From assembly GCA_004555765.1 (NCBI GenBank), contig SFHG01000023.1, positions 1 through 24,958 on the forward strand: 24,958 nt of DNA, in the 5' to 3' direction. The notes below the pieces were generated by a model that saw only the letters and a list, made by a program, of their open reading frames with translations, did no database searches and had not been told where the DNA came from. The stretch's first letter is position 1, and every line of letters starts with the position of its first letter. Source of the stretch: Bacteroidales bacterium. GTDB taxonomy: Bacteria > Bacteroidota > Bacteroidia > Bacteroidales > Porphyromonadaceae. Below, piece after piece: positions 8,274 through 14,978 of the stretch. Position numbers and translations under genes: made by a program.

Positions 8274-9094
8274 GACCCCATTCTTACCTCCTCTCGATCT
8301 TAGTGCTCGCCGCCTCATTATCAAGTTGCGGCACGCTCGGTAGCCTCGGACTCGGCTCGGATCCGGAAGCGAGGGTTTTTATAAACGACTTTAGCCGGAT
8401 GCCTGATCGAAATCTGATCGCCGGCGGCACCCTCACGCTCGATGTAGGGCTTGAGGAAGAGGTCACGGTACCCGTGCAGTTCATCGCACACAGCCGCCTC
8501 GGCGTGTCGCTCTCCGTGCGCCCGCTCGGCGTGATGGAAGCAGTCCGTGTTACGGTAACGGACAGAGAATTGCTCATCCTTGACAGGCTGAATAAGCGCT
8601 ATGCCCGTATGTCGCTCGGCAGCACGTCTACCAAGATCGCTTCTTCCCTTTTCGGATTTAACCCCTATGCCCTGAAGTCTTTGCTGGGAAATGAGCCTTT
8701 TTCGGACAAAAGTTACGGAACGGATGCACTTGGGAAGTTGAAGTTTTCTTCTGAGAGGGGACGTTACAAGTTCACCGACAGCCGTCCCCGCATCGATCTT
8801 ACTTTTGATGAGATGAAGCGTCTCACCCGCAGCTATTACGAGCCGGCCATCAATATGAGCATCCTTGCGGATTATGGCGACTTTAGAGGTTTGGCAGGTG
8901 GGGGGGCTTTTCCTTCGCGAATCAATATGGCGGTTGAAATGGGCATCAAGGATTACCGTCTGGATCTGCATCTCAGGGATATTCGGCCCTATGCCGGTCA
9001 GGAGATTACGACAGTGCCCCCCTCCGGTTACTCCGAAATTTCTATGAGCGAGATGACGGACATCCTCGGATTTGTTTCCAAATTACTGTTTTAG
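8270..9094 (+). CDS. DUF4292 family lipoprotein
   Basis: A 274-residue predicted lipoprotein: signal peptide MRPHSYLLSILVLAASLSSC with Cys20 lipidated. The mature protein is beta-rich, with a long run of strands through RNLIAGGTLTLDVGLEEEVTVPVQF and VRVTVTDRELLILDRLNKRYARM. This resembles LolA/LolB-like folds that bind lipid or lipoprotein chains, and matches the DUF4292 family found between TPR and EnvC genes in Bacteroidetes. Its function is not established; a role in outer-membrane or lipoprotein handling is inference. The start overlaps the TPR stop by 4 bp. Downstream is a 137-bp gap filled largely by repeat copy B, so the EnvC gene may have its own transcription start. Confidence 0.85.
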   Translation: MRPHSYLLSILVLAASLSSCGTLGSLGLGSDPEARVFINDFSRMPDRNLIAGGTLTLDVGLEEEVTVPVQFIAHSRLGVSLSVRPLGVMEAVRVTVTDRELLILDRLNKRYARMSLGSTSTKIASSLFGFNPYALKSLLGNEPFSDKSYGTDALGKLKFSSERGRYKFTDSRPRIDLTFDEMKRLTRSYYEPAINMSILADYGDFRGLAGGGAFPSRINMAVEMGIKDYRLDLHLRDIRPYAGQEITTVPPSGYSEISMSEMTDILGFVSKLLF

Positions 9095-9107
9095 CCACCT
9101 TGTCCGC

Positions 9108-9191
9108 GAGGTACAGACCGAGAGGATTCGCTCGGTCCGAACCTCGCGGTAAAGCCGGTCTGTGTCTGAATATATTTTTGGCCTGTACCTC
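9108..9191. repeat. Four-core interspersed repeat, copy B (84 bp, terminal inverted repeats)
   Basis: Cores start at 9110 (GGTACAGACC), 9134 (GGTCCGAACC), 9157 (GGTCTGTGTC) and 9180 (GGCCTGTACC), spanning 70 bp. The outer ends GAGGTACAGACC and GGCCTGTACCTC are inverted repeats with 11 of 12 bases matching. The third spacer contains TATTTTTG (9173-9180), a chance or real TAnnTTTG box without a -33 partner. The element ends 40 bp before the EnvC start codon. Confidence 0.85.
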
Positions 9192-9231
9192 TTTTTCCTT
9201 ACCGAACTGTCTTTTACATTCCCCTATACCC

Positions 9232-10557
9232 GTGAAGTTTTTTGTCCGACTCCTTTTCCTTTCGTTTCTGTCCTTGTCCCTCGGGGGGGCTGCCCTTTAT
9301 GCTCAGACTCCGAAGAAATCGAGGGAGGTATTGAAGATGGAGGCACAGCGCCAATCGCTCAAAGAGGAGATTGCCCGGGTGAATGTCCTACTGGGACAGA
9401 CCGCCACTTCTACCAAAGCCCAACTCCAACAGCTTTCGCTTCTCCGCAAACAGATAGATACGAGACAGCAGTTGATAGAGGCACTCGGCGCCGAGATCAA
9501 AGCTACGGATGAGCAAATCGCCCGTGTGGAAGCAGAGCTCGACCTTTTGCAGCAGAAGTTTGACAAACGCCAGGAGAGCTATGTGAAGTCCATAAGGGCT
9601 TTGCAGCACAAGACCCACGCCAAGGATCAACTGCTCTTTATCCTTTCTGCCAAAGATTTTGCAGAAGGTATGCGGCGGGCACGGTATCTCCAAGAATACT
9701 CGGCCTGGCAGAAAAAAGAGGCCGAGAAGCTGAAGGCTCTGAGGCAGGAAATAGAGGCCAATAAAAGAGAATTGGAGGCGGCACGAGCAGAGAAAACCCG
9801 GCTTCTCGAATCCGGCATCCGAGAGCGGGAAGAGCTCAAGAAGGACGAGGTCGAAGCCGACAAGCAACTGACTCTCCTCAAAGGCAAAGAGTCCGAGCTG
9901 AGGGCACAACTGAATAAACACAAGCGTCAGGCTGCCGAGCTCAACCGCAGGATAGAGGCTCAAATCCGAAAGGAGATAGAGGAAGCTGCACGCGCAGCCC
10001 GCGCCGCCGAAGAGGCACGAAGAAGAGCTCAGGCGAAAATCGACTCTAAGTCCGGGAAGCCTTCCCCGTCTTCATCCAAAGAGCGCAAGACGGAGACAAG
10101 AGGCGGTTATGCAATGACCGAGAGTGAGGCGAAGCTCTCCGGCAGTTTCGTTTCAAATAGAGGTCGCCTGCCGGCACCCATTACCGGATCTTTTACCGTG
10201 ACAGGACGTTTCGGAGAGCACAAGCACGAGGCGCTGAAGTATGTCACGGTAAATAACGCCGGCGTAGACCTTCAAGGAGCCCCCGGTGCGCAAGCCAGAG
10301 CCGTATTTGAAGGTAAAGTGACCAGGATTTTTACCCTTGAGGGGTTCAATAACTCCATCATCATCAGGCACGGCAATTACCTCACCGTGTACTCGAACCT
10401 TACCGATGTCTTTGTCTCCACGGGAGACGAGGTGCGAACCGGTCAGGCACTTGGTCGGATCTACAGCGATCCGGATCTGGGTGGCGCTTCCGTGCTCCAC
10501 TTCCAACTCTGGAAGGAGACGACCAAGATGGATCCGTTGCCCTGGTTCAGACACTGA
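9232..10557 (+). CDS. EnvC-like murein hydrolase activator (coiled coil + degenerate LytM/M23 domain)
   Basis: A 441-residue periplasmic protein. I place the start at GTG 9232, which gives MKFFVRLLFLSFLSLSLGG and a cleavage site near LYA-Q; the longer frame from a TTG at 9100 would translate repeat copy B and put the signal sequence in the middle. Residues about 28-275 are a long coiled coil rich in E, K, Q and R. Residues about 320-441 are an M23/LytM domain. The zinc site is broken: the usual H-x-G-x-D reads N342-A-G-V-D346, and the H-x-H motif reads V421-L-H423. Such sites are typical of EnvC-type proteins that activate amidases at the division septum rather than cutting peptidoglycan themselves. 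The context (TPR and DUF4292 genes before, ribF 14 bp after) fits an envelope gene cluster. The amidase partner is not in the window. Confidence 0.88.
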   Translation: MKFFVRLLFLSFLSLSLGGAALYAQTPKKSREVLKMEAQRQSLKEEIARVNVLLGQTATSTKAQLQQLSLLRKQIDTRQQLIEALGAEIKATDEQIARVEAELDLLQQKFDKRQESYVKSIRALQHKTHAKDQLLFILSAKDFAEGMRRARYLQEYSAWQKKEAEKLKALRQEIEANKRELEAARAEKTRLLESGIREREELKKDEVEADKQLTLLKGKESELRAQLNKHKRQAAELNRRIEAQIRKEIEEAARAARAAEEARRRAQAKIDSKSGKPSPSSSKERKTETRGGYAMTESEAKLSGSFVSNRGRLPAPITGSFTVTGRFGEHKHEALKYVTVNNAGVDLQGAPGAQARAVFEGKVTRIFTLEGFNNSIIIRHGNYLTVYSNLTDVFVSTGDEVRTGQALGRIYSDPDLGGASVLHFQLWKETTKMDPLPWFRH

Positions 10558-10571
10558 CCGCCTTTTCTCTT

Positions 10572-11531
10572 ATGAAGATAGTTTCCTCTCCGACAGAGCT
10601 CGGTCGGGCTCTCGATGGCGCTCCTTTCGTGGCTACTATGGGCTTTTTTGACGGGGTTCACACAGGACACCGCAAACTCCTCTCCGAATTGTCTTTCGAA
10701 GCCCGATACCGTGGGAAGAAAAGTGTCATCCTTGCTCTCGACAGACCGTGGTCAGTGGCGGTGCATCCCGATGCCCCGCACCCCAAACTCCTTTGCTCCC
10801 TCCAAAAAAAAGTAGAGCTTCTGATGAAGGAACCCGGTGACATCCTTTTTCTCATCCCTTTCACCCGGGAGGTTGCGGAGCAGGATATGGTGTCTTTTGT
10901 GATGCCGCTTTTGAGCCTCGGGATGAGCGGAATGGTACTGGGGTACGACAATCGCTTCGGGAAGAAAGAAAACAGACTCTCCATCGAAGATTTTGACAGA
11001 CTCCTTAGGTCTTTGGGGCTTAATGTAAGGCGGATTCCGCAGCTCTCTTCGTCCGGGGTGCCGGTGAGCTCCTCACTCATTCGAGAAAAAGTACGGTTCG
11101 GCGACTTCGAGGCGGTCGAAAGTCTCCTCGGACGCCCTTTCAGCCTGATAGGAAATGTAGACAGTGGCAGGCAGATAGGTAGGACCATAGCATATCCGAC
11201 AGCCAACATAGTCCCCATTGAGCCGGATATCATACTGCCCGAGGACGGTGTCTTTGTCTCTGAAGTCCGTGTGGACGATCAGATTTACCCGGCTATGTCC
11301 TACTATGGGCCGAGCCCGACCGTGGCAGGATGGGATGCTCTCCCGAGGATAGAGGCGTACCTCTTCGGGTTTCACGGTAACCTCTATGGTAAGCAGGCAG
11401 AGATCGCTTACAGGCACCGGCTTAGGGACGATAGAGCGTTCGCTTCCCTTGATGAGCTTAAGGCTCAATTGATGCGGGATGAAGCCGAGACCCGCACTTT
11501 CTTCAGTACCCATCCGCTCCGTCTCCTCTGA
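10572..11531 (+). CDS. ribF: Bifunctional riboflavin kinase / FAD synthetase
   Basis: A 319-residue cytoplasmic enzyme that phosphorylates riboflavin to FMN and adenylates FMN to FAD. The N-terminal nucleotidyltransferase domain has GFFDGVHTGH (24-33), LGYDNRFGKK (123-132) and VSSSLIRE (165-172). The C-terminal flavokinase domain has GRTIAYPTAN (203-212), with the PTAN motif, and IEAYLFGFHGNLYGK (260-274), with Glu261 as the expected catalytic base. The stretch normally reading T-F-D-P-H-P is here ALDRPW (55-60), a clear departure from most RibF proteins, though the other motifs are intact. Length is normal. It starts 14 bp after the EnvC stop and is likely cotranscribed with it. The ATG at 10572 is well placed. 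Confidence 0.93.
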   Translation: MKIVSSPTELGRALDGAPFVATMGFFDGVHTGHRKLLSELSFEARYRGKKSVILALDRPWSVAVHPDAPHPKLLCSLQKKVELLMKEPGDILFLIPFTREVAEQDMVSFVMPLLSLGMSGMVLGYDNRFGKKENRLSIEDFDRLLRSLGLNVRRIPQLSSSGVPVSSSLIREKVRFGDFEAVESLLGRPFSLIGNVDSGRQIGRTIAYPTANIVPIEPDIILPEDGVFVSEVRVDDQIYPAMSYYGPSPTVAGWDALPRIEAYLFGFHGNLYGKQAEIAYRHRLRDDRAFASLDELKAQLMRDEAETRTFFSTHPLRLL

Positions 11532-11561
11532 CTTGTTTTTCCGGGGAATCTGTACCCGAAG

Positions 11562-11592
11562 TTTGCCGCGTATGGAGATTGCGGTATATTTG
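11562..11592 (+). promoter_or_regulatory. Bacteroidetes promoter for the 11736 lipoprotein gene
   Basis: TTTG (11562-11565), a 19-bp spacer and TATATTTG (11585-11592) match the consensus TTTG-N19-21-TAnnTTTG in full. The expected start near 11599 gives an untranslated leader of about 137 nt, which separates this gene from ribF transcription. Confidence 0.65.
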
Positions 11593-11605
11593 TCTCTGAG
11601 GGGCA

Positions 11606-11680
11606 GAAGAAAGTTTCTTCGATTAAACGTTCGGGCTTTTTTCGTGTCCAAATGATAGAAGCGACTAAGAAAGCTTTCTT
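11606..11680 (+). promoter_or_regulatory. Structured 5' leader with competing hairpins
   Basis: The leader contains GAAGAAAGTTTCTTC (11606-11620, 7-bp stem) and the perfect palindrome AAGAAAGCTTTCTT (11667-11680). Between them, GAAAGTTT (11609-11616) can instead pair with AAACGTTC (11625-11632; one mismatch), a stem closely followed by six T (11637-11642), like a weak intrinsic terminator. The two pairings share bases and exclude each other. An attenuator is possible; this is inference from pairing by eye. Confidence 0.35.
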
Positions 11681-11735
11681 GGCAGGCTTGGGTCGTTTGG
11701 CCTTAACAACAGAAAGGAAAAGGAGGTTATTGATT

Positions 11736-12449
11736 ATGAGAACTATACTAAAGACTATCACCACCGGCATCGTCGCCGTCTCGCTCGGCCTCGGGCTCGG
11801 CAGTTGCTCGGCGCTCTTCGGTTCTCTCGGCTACGGAGGATACGGATATGATGAGTATGGTTACGATGGCTATGGTCGCGGCTATGACCCGTATGGGTAT
11901 GGCAATTATGGCGGCTACTACGGCTACGACTATCCCGGATACTATCCGGATGGAACCGTGGTTCGTCCCCGTCCGAGGGTCATCACGCGGAGACGCACTG
12001 CGAGGCGTCCCGTGGTCGTCAATCGGACAACCAATGTAATCTATACGTACGATAACCGCACGGGACGTGTGATTGCTACGAGAGTAGAAGATCCCAATGC
12101 CGGCAGACCTGTCTATAACGGCAATGGCAGAAGCTCATCCCGCACCGTCACCCGTACGACGATGCCCGATATGAGCAATCCCCGGGCCACAGTAAGCCGC
12201 AACGGCTCCTATACCGGCACCCGTCCCACCGGCACCGTGACGCGTTCTGCAGAAAATAGTGTACGCCGGTCTACACCGGTTTCGACAGGGACGAGGGTAA
12301 ATCCCCGTTGGGGTACGCCCACAGAGAGCAGTTCGCGCAGCCAAACCGTGAAGACCACGACTCCGGTAGTGACGAGAAGCTCCACTCCCGCGAAGACCAC
12401 CGAATCCACTGCTAAAAACCGTGGCGGAAATAGCAGGTCTCGCAGATAA
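11736..12449 (+). CDS. Tyrosine/glycine-rich lipoprotein with basic Ser/Thr/Arg-rich tail
   Basis: A 237-residue predicted lipoprotein. The start at ATG 11736 is supported by AGGAGG at 11721-11726 (9-nt spacing), unusually strong for this phylum, and by the lipoprotein signal MRTILKTITTGIVAVSLG with lipobox LGSC (Cys24); the frame itself opens earlier at 11652. Residues about 29-70 are a low-complexity stretch of Tyr, Gly and Asp (for example GYGGYGYDEYGYDGYGRGYD). The remainder is rich in Arg, Thr and Ser and ends GGNSRSRR. The motifs TRVNPRW, RSQ and GGNSRSRR recur in the same order and spacing at the end of the protein at 23539-24639, so the two are paralogues in this half. No catalytic domain is visible. 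Surface or matrix function is a guess; I do not recognise a characterised family. Confidence 0.8.
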   Translation: MRTILKTITTGIVAVSLGLGLGSCSALFGSLGYGGYGYDEYGYDGYGRGYDPYGYGNYGGYYGYDYPGYYPDGTVVRPRPRVITRRRTARRPVVVNRTTNVIYTYDNRTGRVIATRVEDPNAGRPVYNGNGRSSSRTVTRTTMPDMSNPRATVSRNGSYTGTRPTGTVTRSAENSVRRSTPVSTGTRVNPRWGTPTESSSRSQTVKTTTPVVTRSSTPAKTTESTAKNRGGNSRSRR

Positions 12450-12474
12450 ACTTCACTTACTTACAGCGAATTCT

Positions 12475-12482
12475 TACTTTTG
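12475..12482 (+). promoter_or_regulatory. Possible -7 box for the small YG-rich lipoprotein
   Basis: TACTTTTG fits TAnnTTTG and lies 18 bp before the ATG at 12501, allowing only a very short leader. There is no clear -33 box, and readthrough from the gene upstream is an alternative. Confidence 0.35.
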
Positions 12483-12500
12483 ATTCAGAAAGAATGTTTT

Positions 12501-12785
12501 ATGGAAAAGAAGAGAAATAGAACCTCCACCCTTATGGCATCGCTAACCTTGGTATTAGGTCTTTTGCTCAGCGGTTGCGGTTACTACGGTCGCGGTTATT
12601 ACGGCTACGACGATTACGGACATCGCTATGGCGGAGACAGAGTGGTCATCGTAGGGAACCAAGGCAGAGGGGTAGGGCACGGCTACGGCAACCTCAAGAA
12701 ATACAAAAAGAATAAGAAGCGCAAAGTCGTTATTATCAGAGACAAGGATCGCGGCAGACGGAACTACGGTCGTTACGACAGATAA
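12501..12785 (+). CDS. Small tyrosine/glycine-rich basic lipoprotein
   Basis: A 94-residue predicted lipoprotein: MEKKRNRTSTLMASLTLVLG then lipobox LLSGC, with Cys26. The mature part begins GYYGRGYYGYDDYGHRYGG, a Tyr/Gly repeat like that in the preceding gene, and continues with a strongly basic stretch (KKYKKNKKRKVVIIRDKDRG). The frame opens at an upstream TTG (12480), but the ATG at 12501 gives the proper signal peptide. It follows the 11736 gene by 51 bp in the same direction and ends before a strong hairpin. It has no recognisable domain; the basic, aromatic composition would suit binding to polyanions such as DNA or lipopolysaccharide, which is speculation. Confidence 0.75.
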   Translation: MEKKRNRTSTLMASLTLVLGLLLSGCGYYGRGYYGYDDYGHRYGGDRVVIVGNQGRGVGHGYGNLKKYKKNKKRKVVIIRDKDRGRRNYGRYDR

Positions 12786-12803
12786 TCGCCTTTGATTCTC
12801 GGA

Positions 12804-12854
12804 ACAAAAGAAGAAGCCTCTCGAAATCCGATTTCGAGAGGCTTCTTCTTTTGT
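12804..12854. terminator. Bidirectional terminator, perfect 24-bp stem
   Basis: Left arm 12804-12827 and right arm 12831-12854 are perfect reverse complements around a 3-nt loop. One end reads ACAAAAGAAGAAG and the other CTTCTTCTTTTGT, so each strand finishes in a T-rich run. It sits between the convergent YG-rich lipoprotein gene and rplS and should stop transcription from both sides. Confidence 0.9.
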
Positions 12855-12874
12855 GTACCGAAAGTACGTCAGGA

Positions 12875-13252
12875 TTACTTGTCGGCAGCGCTTTCCTGGA
12901 ACGTCCGACGTTCGCGGATGCGGGCTGCTTTACCGCGGAGGTTGCGGAGGTAATAAAGCTTGGCACGACGTACGTGACCGAACTTATTGACTGTAATTTC
13001 TTCAATGAACGGAGAGTTCCAGGGGAAGATTCGCTCCACACCCACTCCGTTGGAGATCTTGCGGACGGTGAAACGACGGTTGTTCCCTTCTCCGGAGATG
13101 CGAATCACGTCTCCTTTGAAAACCTGGATACGTTCCTTCTGACCTTCGCGGATGCGGTAAGCTACAGAGATTGTATCCCCGCTGCGGAAGGACGGATGTT
13201 CTTTGCCTTGAGCAAACTCCTGCTCAACGACTTTGATCAAGTCGACTTTCAT
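12875..13252 (-). CDS. rplS: 50S ribosomal protein L19
   Basis: A 125-residue ribosomal protein of the large subunit, at the interface with the 30S subunit. Family signatures are clear: HPSFRSGDTISVAYRIREG (19-37), ERIQVFKGDVI (40-50), FTVRKISNGVGVERIFP (61-77), SPFIEEITVNKFGHVRRAKLYYLRNLRGKAARIRE in the C-terminal half. A short extra tail (RTFQESAADK) follows, as in many Bacteroidetes. The gene stands alone: it is not next to trmD or rpsP, has its own promoter (13383-13413) and a leader of about 124 nt, and ends in the bidirectional terminator at 12804-12854. Confidence 0.97.
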   Translation of the reverse strand: MKVDLIKVVEQEFAQGKEHPSFRSGDTISVAYRIREGQKERIQVFKGDVIRISGEGNNRRFTVRKISNGVGVERIFPWNSPFIEEITVNKFGHVRRAKLYYLRNLRGKAARIRERRTFQESAADK

Positions 13253-13376
13253 GATGTTTTTTACGGCTTATTTGAATTAGTGTATGTACTAAACGCAACA
13301 TTCGCAAGCCACACTGTTTGACACATAAGGGCAAAACTCCCTTGGGAGCTCCCTCTCTTGCCAGAGGTTACGCAAA
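13253..13376 (-). promoter_or_regulatory. Long 5' leader of rplS with possible secondary structure
   Basis: If transcription starts about 7 nt after the -7 box, the rplS leader is about 124 nt. It contains GGGAGCTCCC (13344-13353), and the blocks GGCAA (13330-13334) and TTGCC (13358-13362) that could close a larger stem. Ribosomal-protein leaders are often bound by their own product, but I recognise no known L19 leader motif here. Confidence 0.3.
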
Positions 13377-13382
13377 GCTTTG

Positions 13383-13413
13383 CAAAGGTACCCTTTTTGT
13401 ATCATTTTCCAAA
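13383..13413 (-). promoter_or_regulatory. Bacteroidetes promoter of rplS
   Basis: On the minus strand TTTG (13410-13413), a 19-bp spacer and TACCTTTG (13383-13390) match the full phylum consensus. The nearest core of repeat copy C begins 49 bp upstream of the -33 box. Confidence 0.7.
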
Positions 13414-13459
13414 ACTGTTTTCGAGAAAATGCCGGTATCTCGTCAATTTAGGAATTGGA

Positions 13460-13543
13460 GAGGTACAGACCGAAGTCTTTTCTTCGGTACGGGTAATCTT
13501 CTGACGTGGTACGGACCTAACTTTTTCTCTTGGTCTGTACCTC
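13460..13543. repeat. Four-core interspersed repeat, copy C (84 bp, perfect 12-bp terminal inverted repeats)
   Basis: Cores start at 13462 (GGTACAGACC), 13486 (GGTACGGGTA), 13508 (GGTACGGACC) and 13532 (GGTCTGTACC), spanning 70 bp. The ends GAGGTACAGACC (13460-13471) and GGTCTGTACCTC (13532-13543) are perfect inverted repeats. It lies 3' of the SusD gene and 5' of the rplS promoter. Confidence 0.88.
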
Positions 13544-13577
13544 CTCTTTCGGGTATTGACTTCTCGGGAGCTTGTTA

Positions 13578-14948
13578 TTATTGGAGCAAGGGATTATTCT
13601 CCACAGCCTCTTTCGGTAGCTTTATGGTATAGCGCGGGTCTCCGGCAGGGAGCGTGAAGGCTTCGCCTCTGACTGTTTTTGTGAGTTCGGGCTGAGTGGT
13701 GCGCTTGAAGTCGAACCAATCGTGTCCCTCTCCCGCCAGTTCGAGTCTTCTTTGCAACAAGATCTCGGTCAGAAGCTTTTCTCCCCGAAGATCGTCTGTT
13801 TTTGCCTCCTTAAGAGAGAAAGTCTGTGGAGTCATTCGGTTTGCCAACAGCTGATCAAGGTATCTTCGAGCATCGGCGTCGTTGCCGAGACGGGATGCGG
13901 CTTCGGCGGCATTGAGGTAGACTTCGGATCTGCGGAAAGTGACACCCGTGCTGCTGCTACCGACTTTCGCCATCGTCTTGTAGAACGTGACAAAATCCTG
14001 GGAGAACTTAGTGTAGTACTTAGAAGGTCTGAGATCTCCTTCCGGATATAAGGCAAGGAACGGATCTTGTACGGAGAGATACCCGTTGATGTCGGAGGCT
14101 TGCTGGGGGGTGAAATTGGCCAAGGCTTCCTCCGAGCGGTAGTCGGTGGGGAGGTGACCGTCTTTGTCCGTGCTATTGAGGTCTGTGAGCTTGTCACTGA
14201 CTTTTAGTGCCTTTTGGGCGTACTCCAGTGCCTTTTGCCACTCTCCACGGTAGAGATGTACCCGGGAAGCAAACGCCAGGATGGCTTCACCGGAGAAGCG
14301 GTAACGGTACCTCTCTTCCTTGAACCTCGATACCTGAGAGAGCTCCTCTGCCTTTTTGAGGTCTCCCAAGATTTGATCGTAGACTGCCTCAAGGGTAGCA
14401 CGGGGAAAGGTTTGCTCCGTATTGATAAGGTTATTGAGGGGGACGACGAGCGTACCGGCCGTCTCCTTTGACCATTTCGGTCCATAGAGATTTACGAGAC
14501 AGAAATAATTATAAGCCCTCAGGGCGTAGGCCTCGCTCAAGACCTGTCCGAAGTCCTCATCCGGGTCATCATCCTTTACGGTAGCAGGATCCGCCAGGAT
14601 GATGGTATTGGCATAAAAGATCCCTTTGTAGAAAGAGTAATACGGGTATTGCTCGGATCTGCCGTCGTTGTCGTCCGTATCTGCCCAAGTGTGAATGGTT
14701 TTATACAAATCGAAGGCATCGAGATTGTATCCTAAAGCATCAGCTTGATGATCGTAAACCAAGCCCCTCATATTGATGAGCATCTGGGAAGGCGCAGAGG
14801 CATAGCCGTTATTGAGTGTCGCTCTGTACTCTGTGACGGTCTCCGGGATGACATCACCTGCGGGAATGATGTCGAGATACTTGTCACAGGACGCGAAAAA
14901 GAGCGTCAAGAAGAGCGCAAACCCTGCAGATAGTCTGTATTTATTCAT
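13578..14948 (-). CDS. SusD/RagB family nutrient-binding outer-membrane lipoprotein
   Basis: A 456-residue surface lipoprotein that caps a SusC transporter and captures substrate. The start is taken at ATG 14948, giving MNKYRLSAGFALFLTLFFASC with Cys21 lipidated; the frame opens 10 codons earlier, without a better signal. The N-terminus DKYLDIIPAGDVIPETVTEY is typical of SusD proteins. The helical core includes ALRAYNYFCLVNLYGPKW, and the C-terminal region FRRSEVYLNAAEAASRLG ... LLQRRLELAGEGHDWFDFKR carries the usual SusD signatures. It is at the short end for the family (often 500 or more). It follows susC by 30 bp and is surely cotranscribed with it. The substrate cannot be read from the sequence; a nearby protease suggests peptides. 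Confidence 0.92.
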   Translation of the reverse strand: MNKYRLSAGFALFLTLFFASCDKYLDIIPAGDVIPETVTEYRATLNNGYASAPSQMLINMRGLVYDHQADALGYNLDAFDLYKTIHTWADTDDNDGRSEQYPYYSFYKGIFYANTIILADPATVKDDDPDEDFGQVLSEAYALRAYNYFCLVNLYGPKWSKETAGTLVVPLNNLINTEQTFPRATLEAVYDQILGDLKKAEELSQVSRFKEERYRYRFSGEAILAFASRVHLYRGEWQKALEYAQKALKVSDKLTDLNSTDKDGHLPTDYRSEEALANFTPQQASDINGYLSVQDPFLALYPEGDLRPSKYYTKFSQDFVTFYKTMAKVGSSSTGVTFRRSEVYLNAAEAASRLGNDADARRYLDQLLANRMTPQTFSLKEAKTDDLRGEKLLTEILLQRRLELAGEGHDWFDFKRTTQPELTKTVRGEAFTLPAGDPRYTIKLPKEAVENNPLLQ

Positions 14949-14978
14949 GATTGTATTGGTCGTGGGCGTTGTCTGCAT

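Noticed and set aside
9100..9231. N-terminal extension of the EnvC-like gene from a TTG start
   Set aside because: It would translate repeat copy B and bury the signal peptide; GTG 9232 gives a normal secretory N-terminus.
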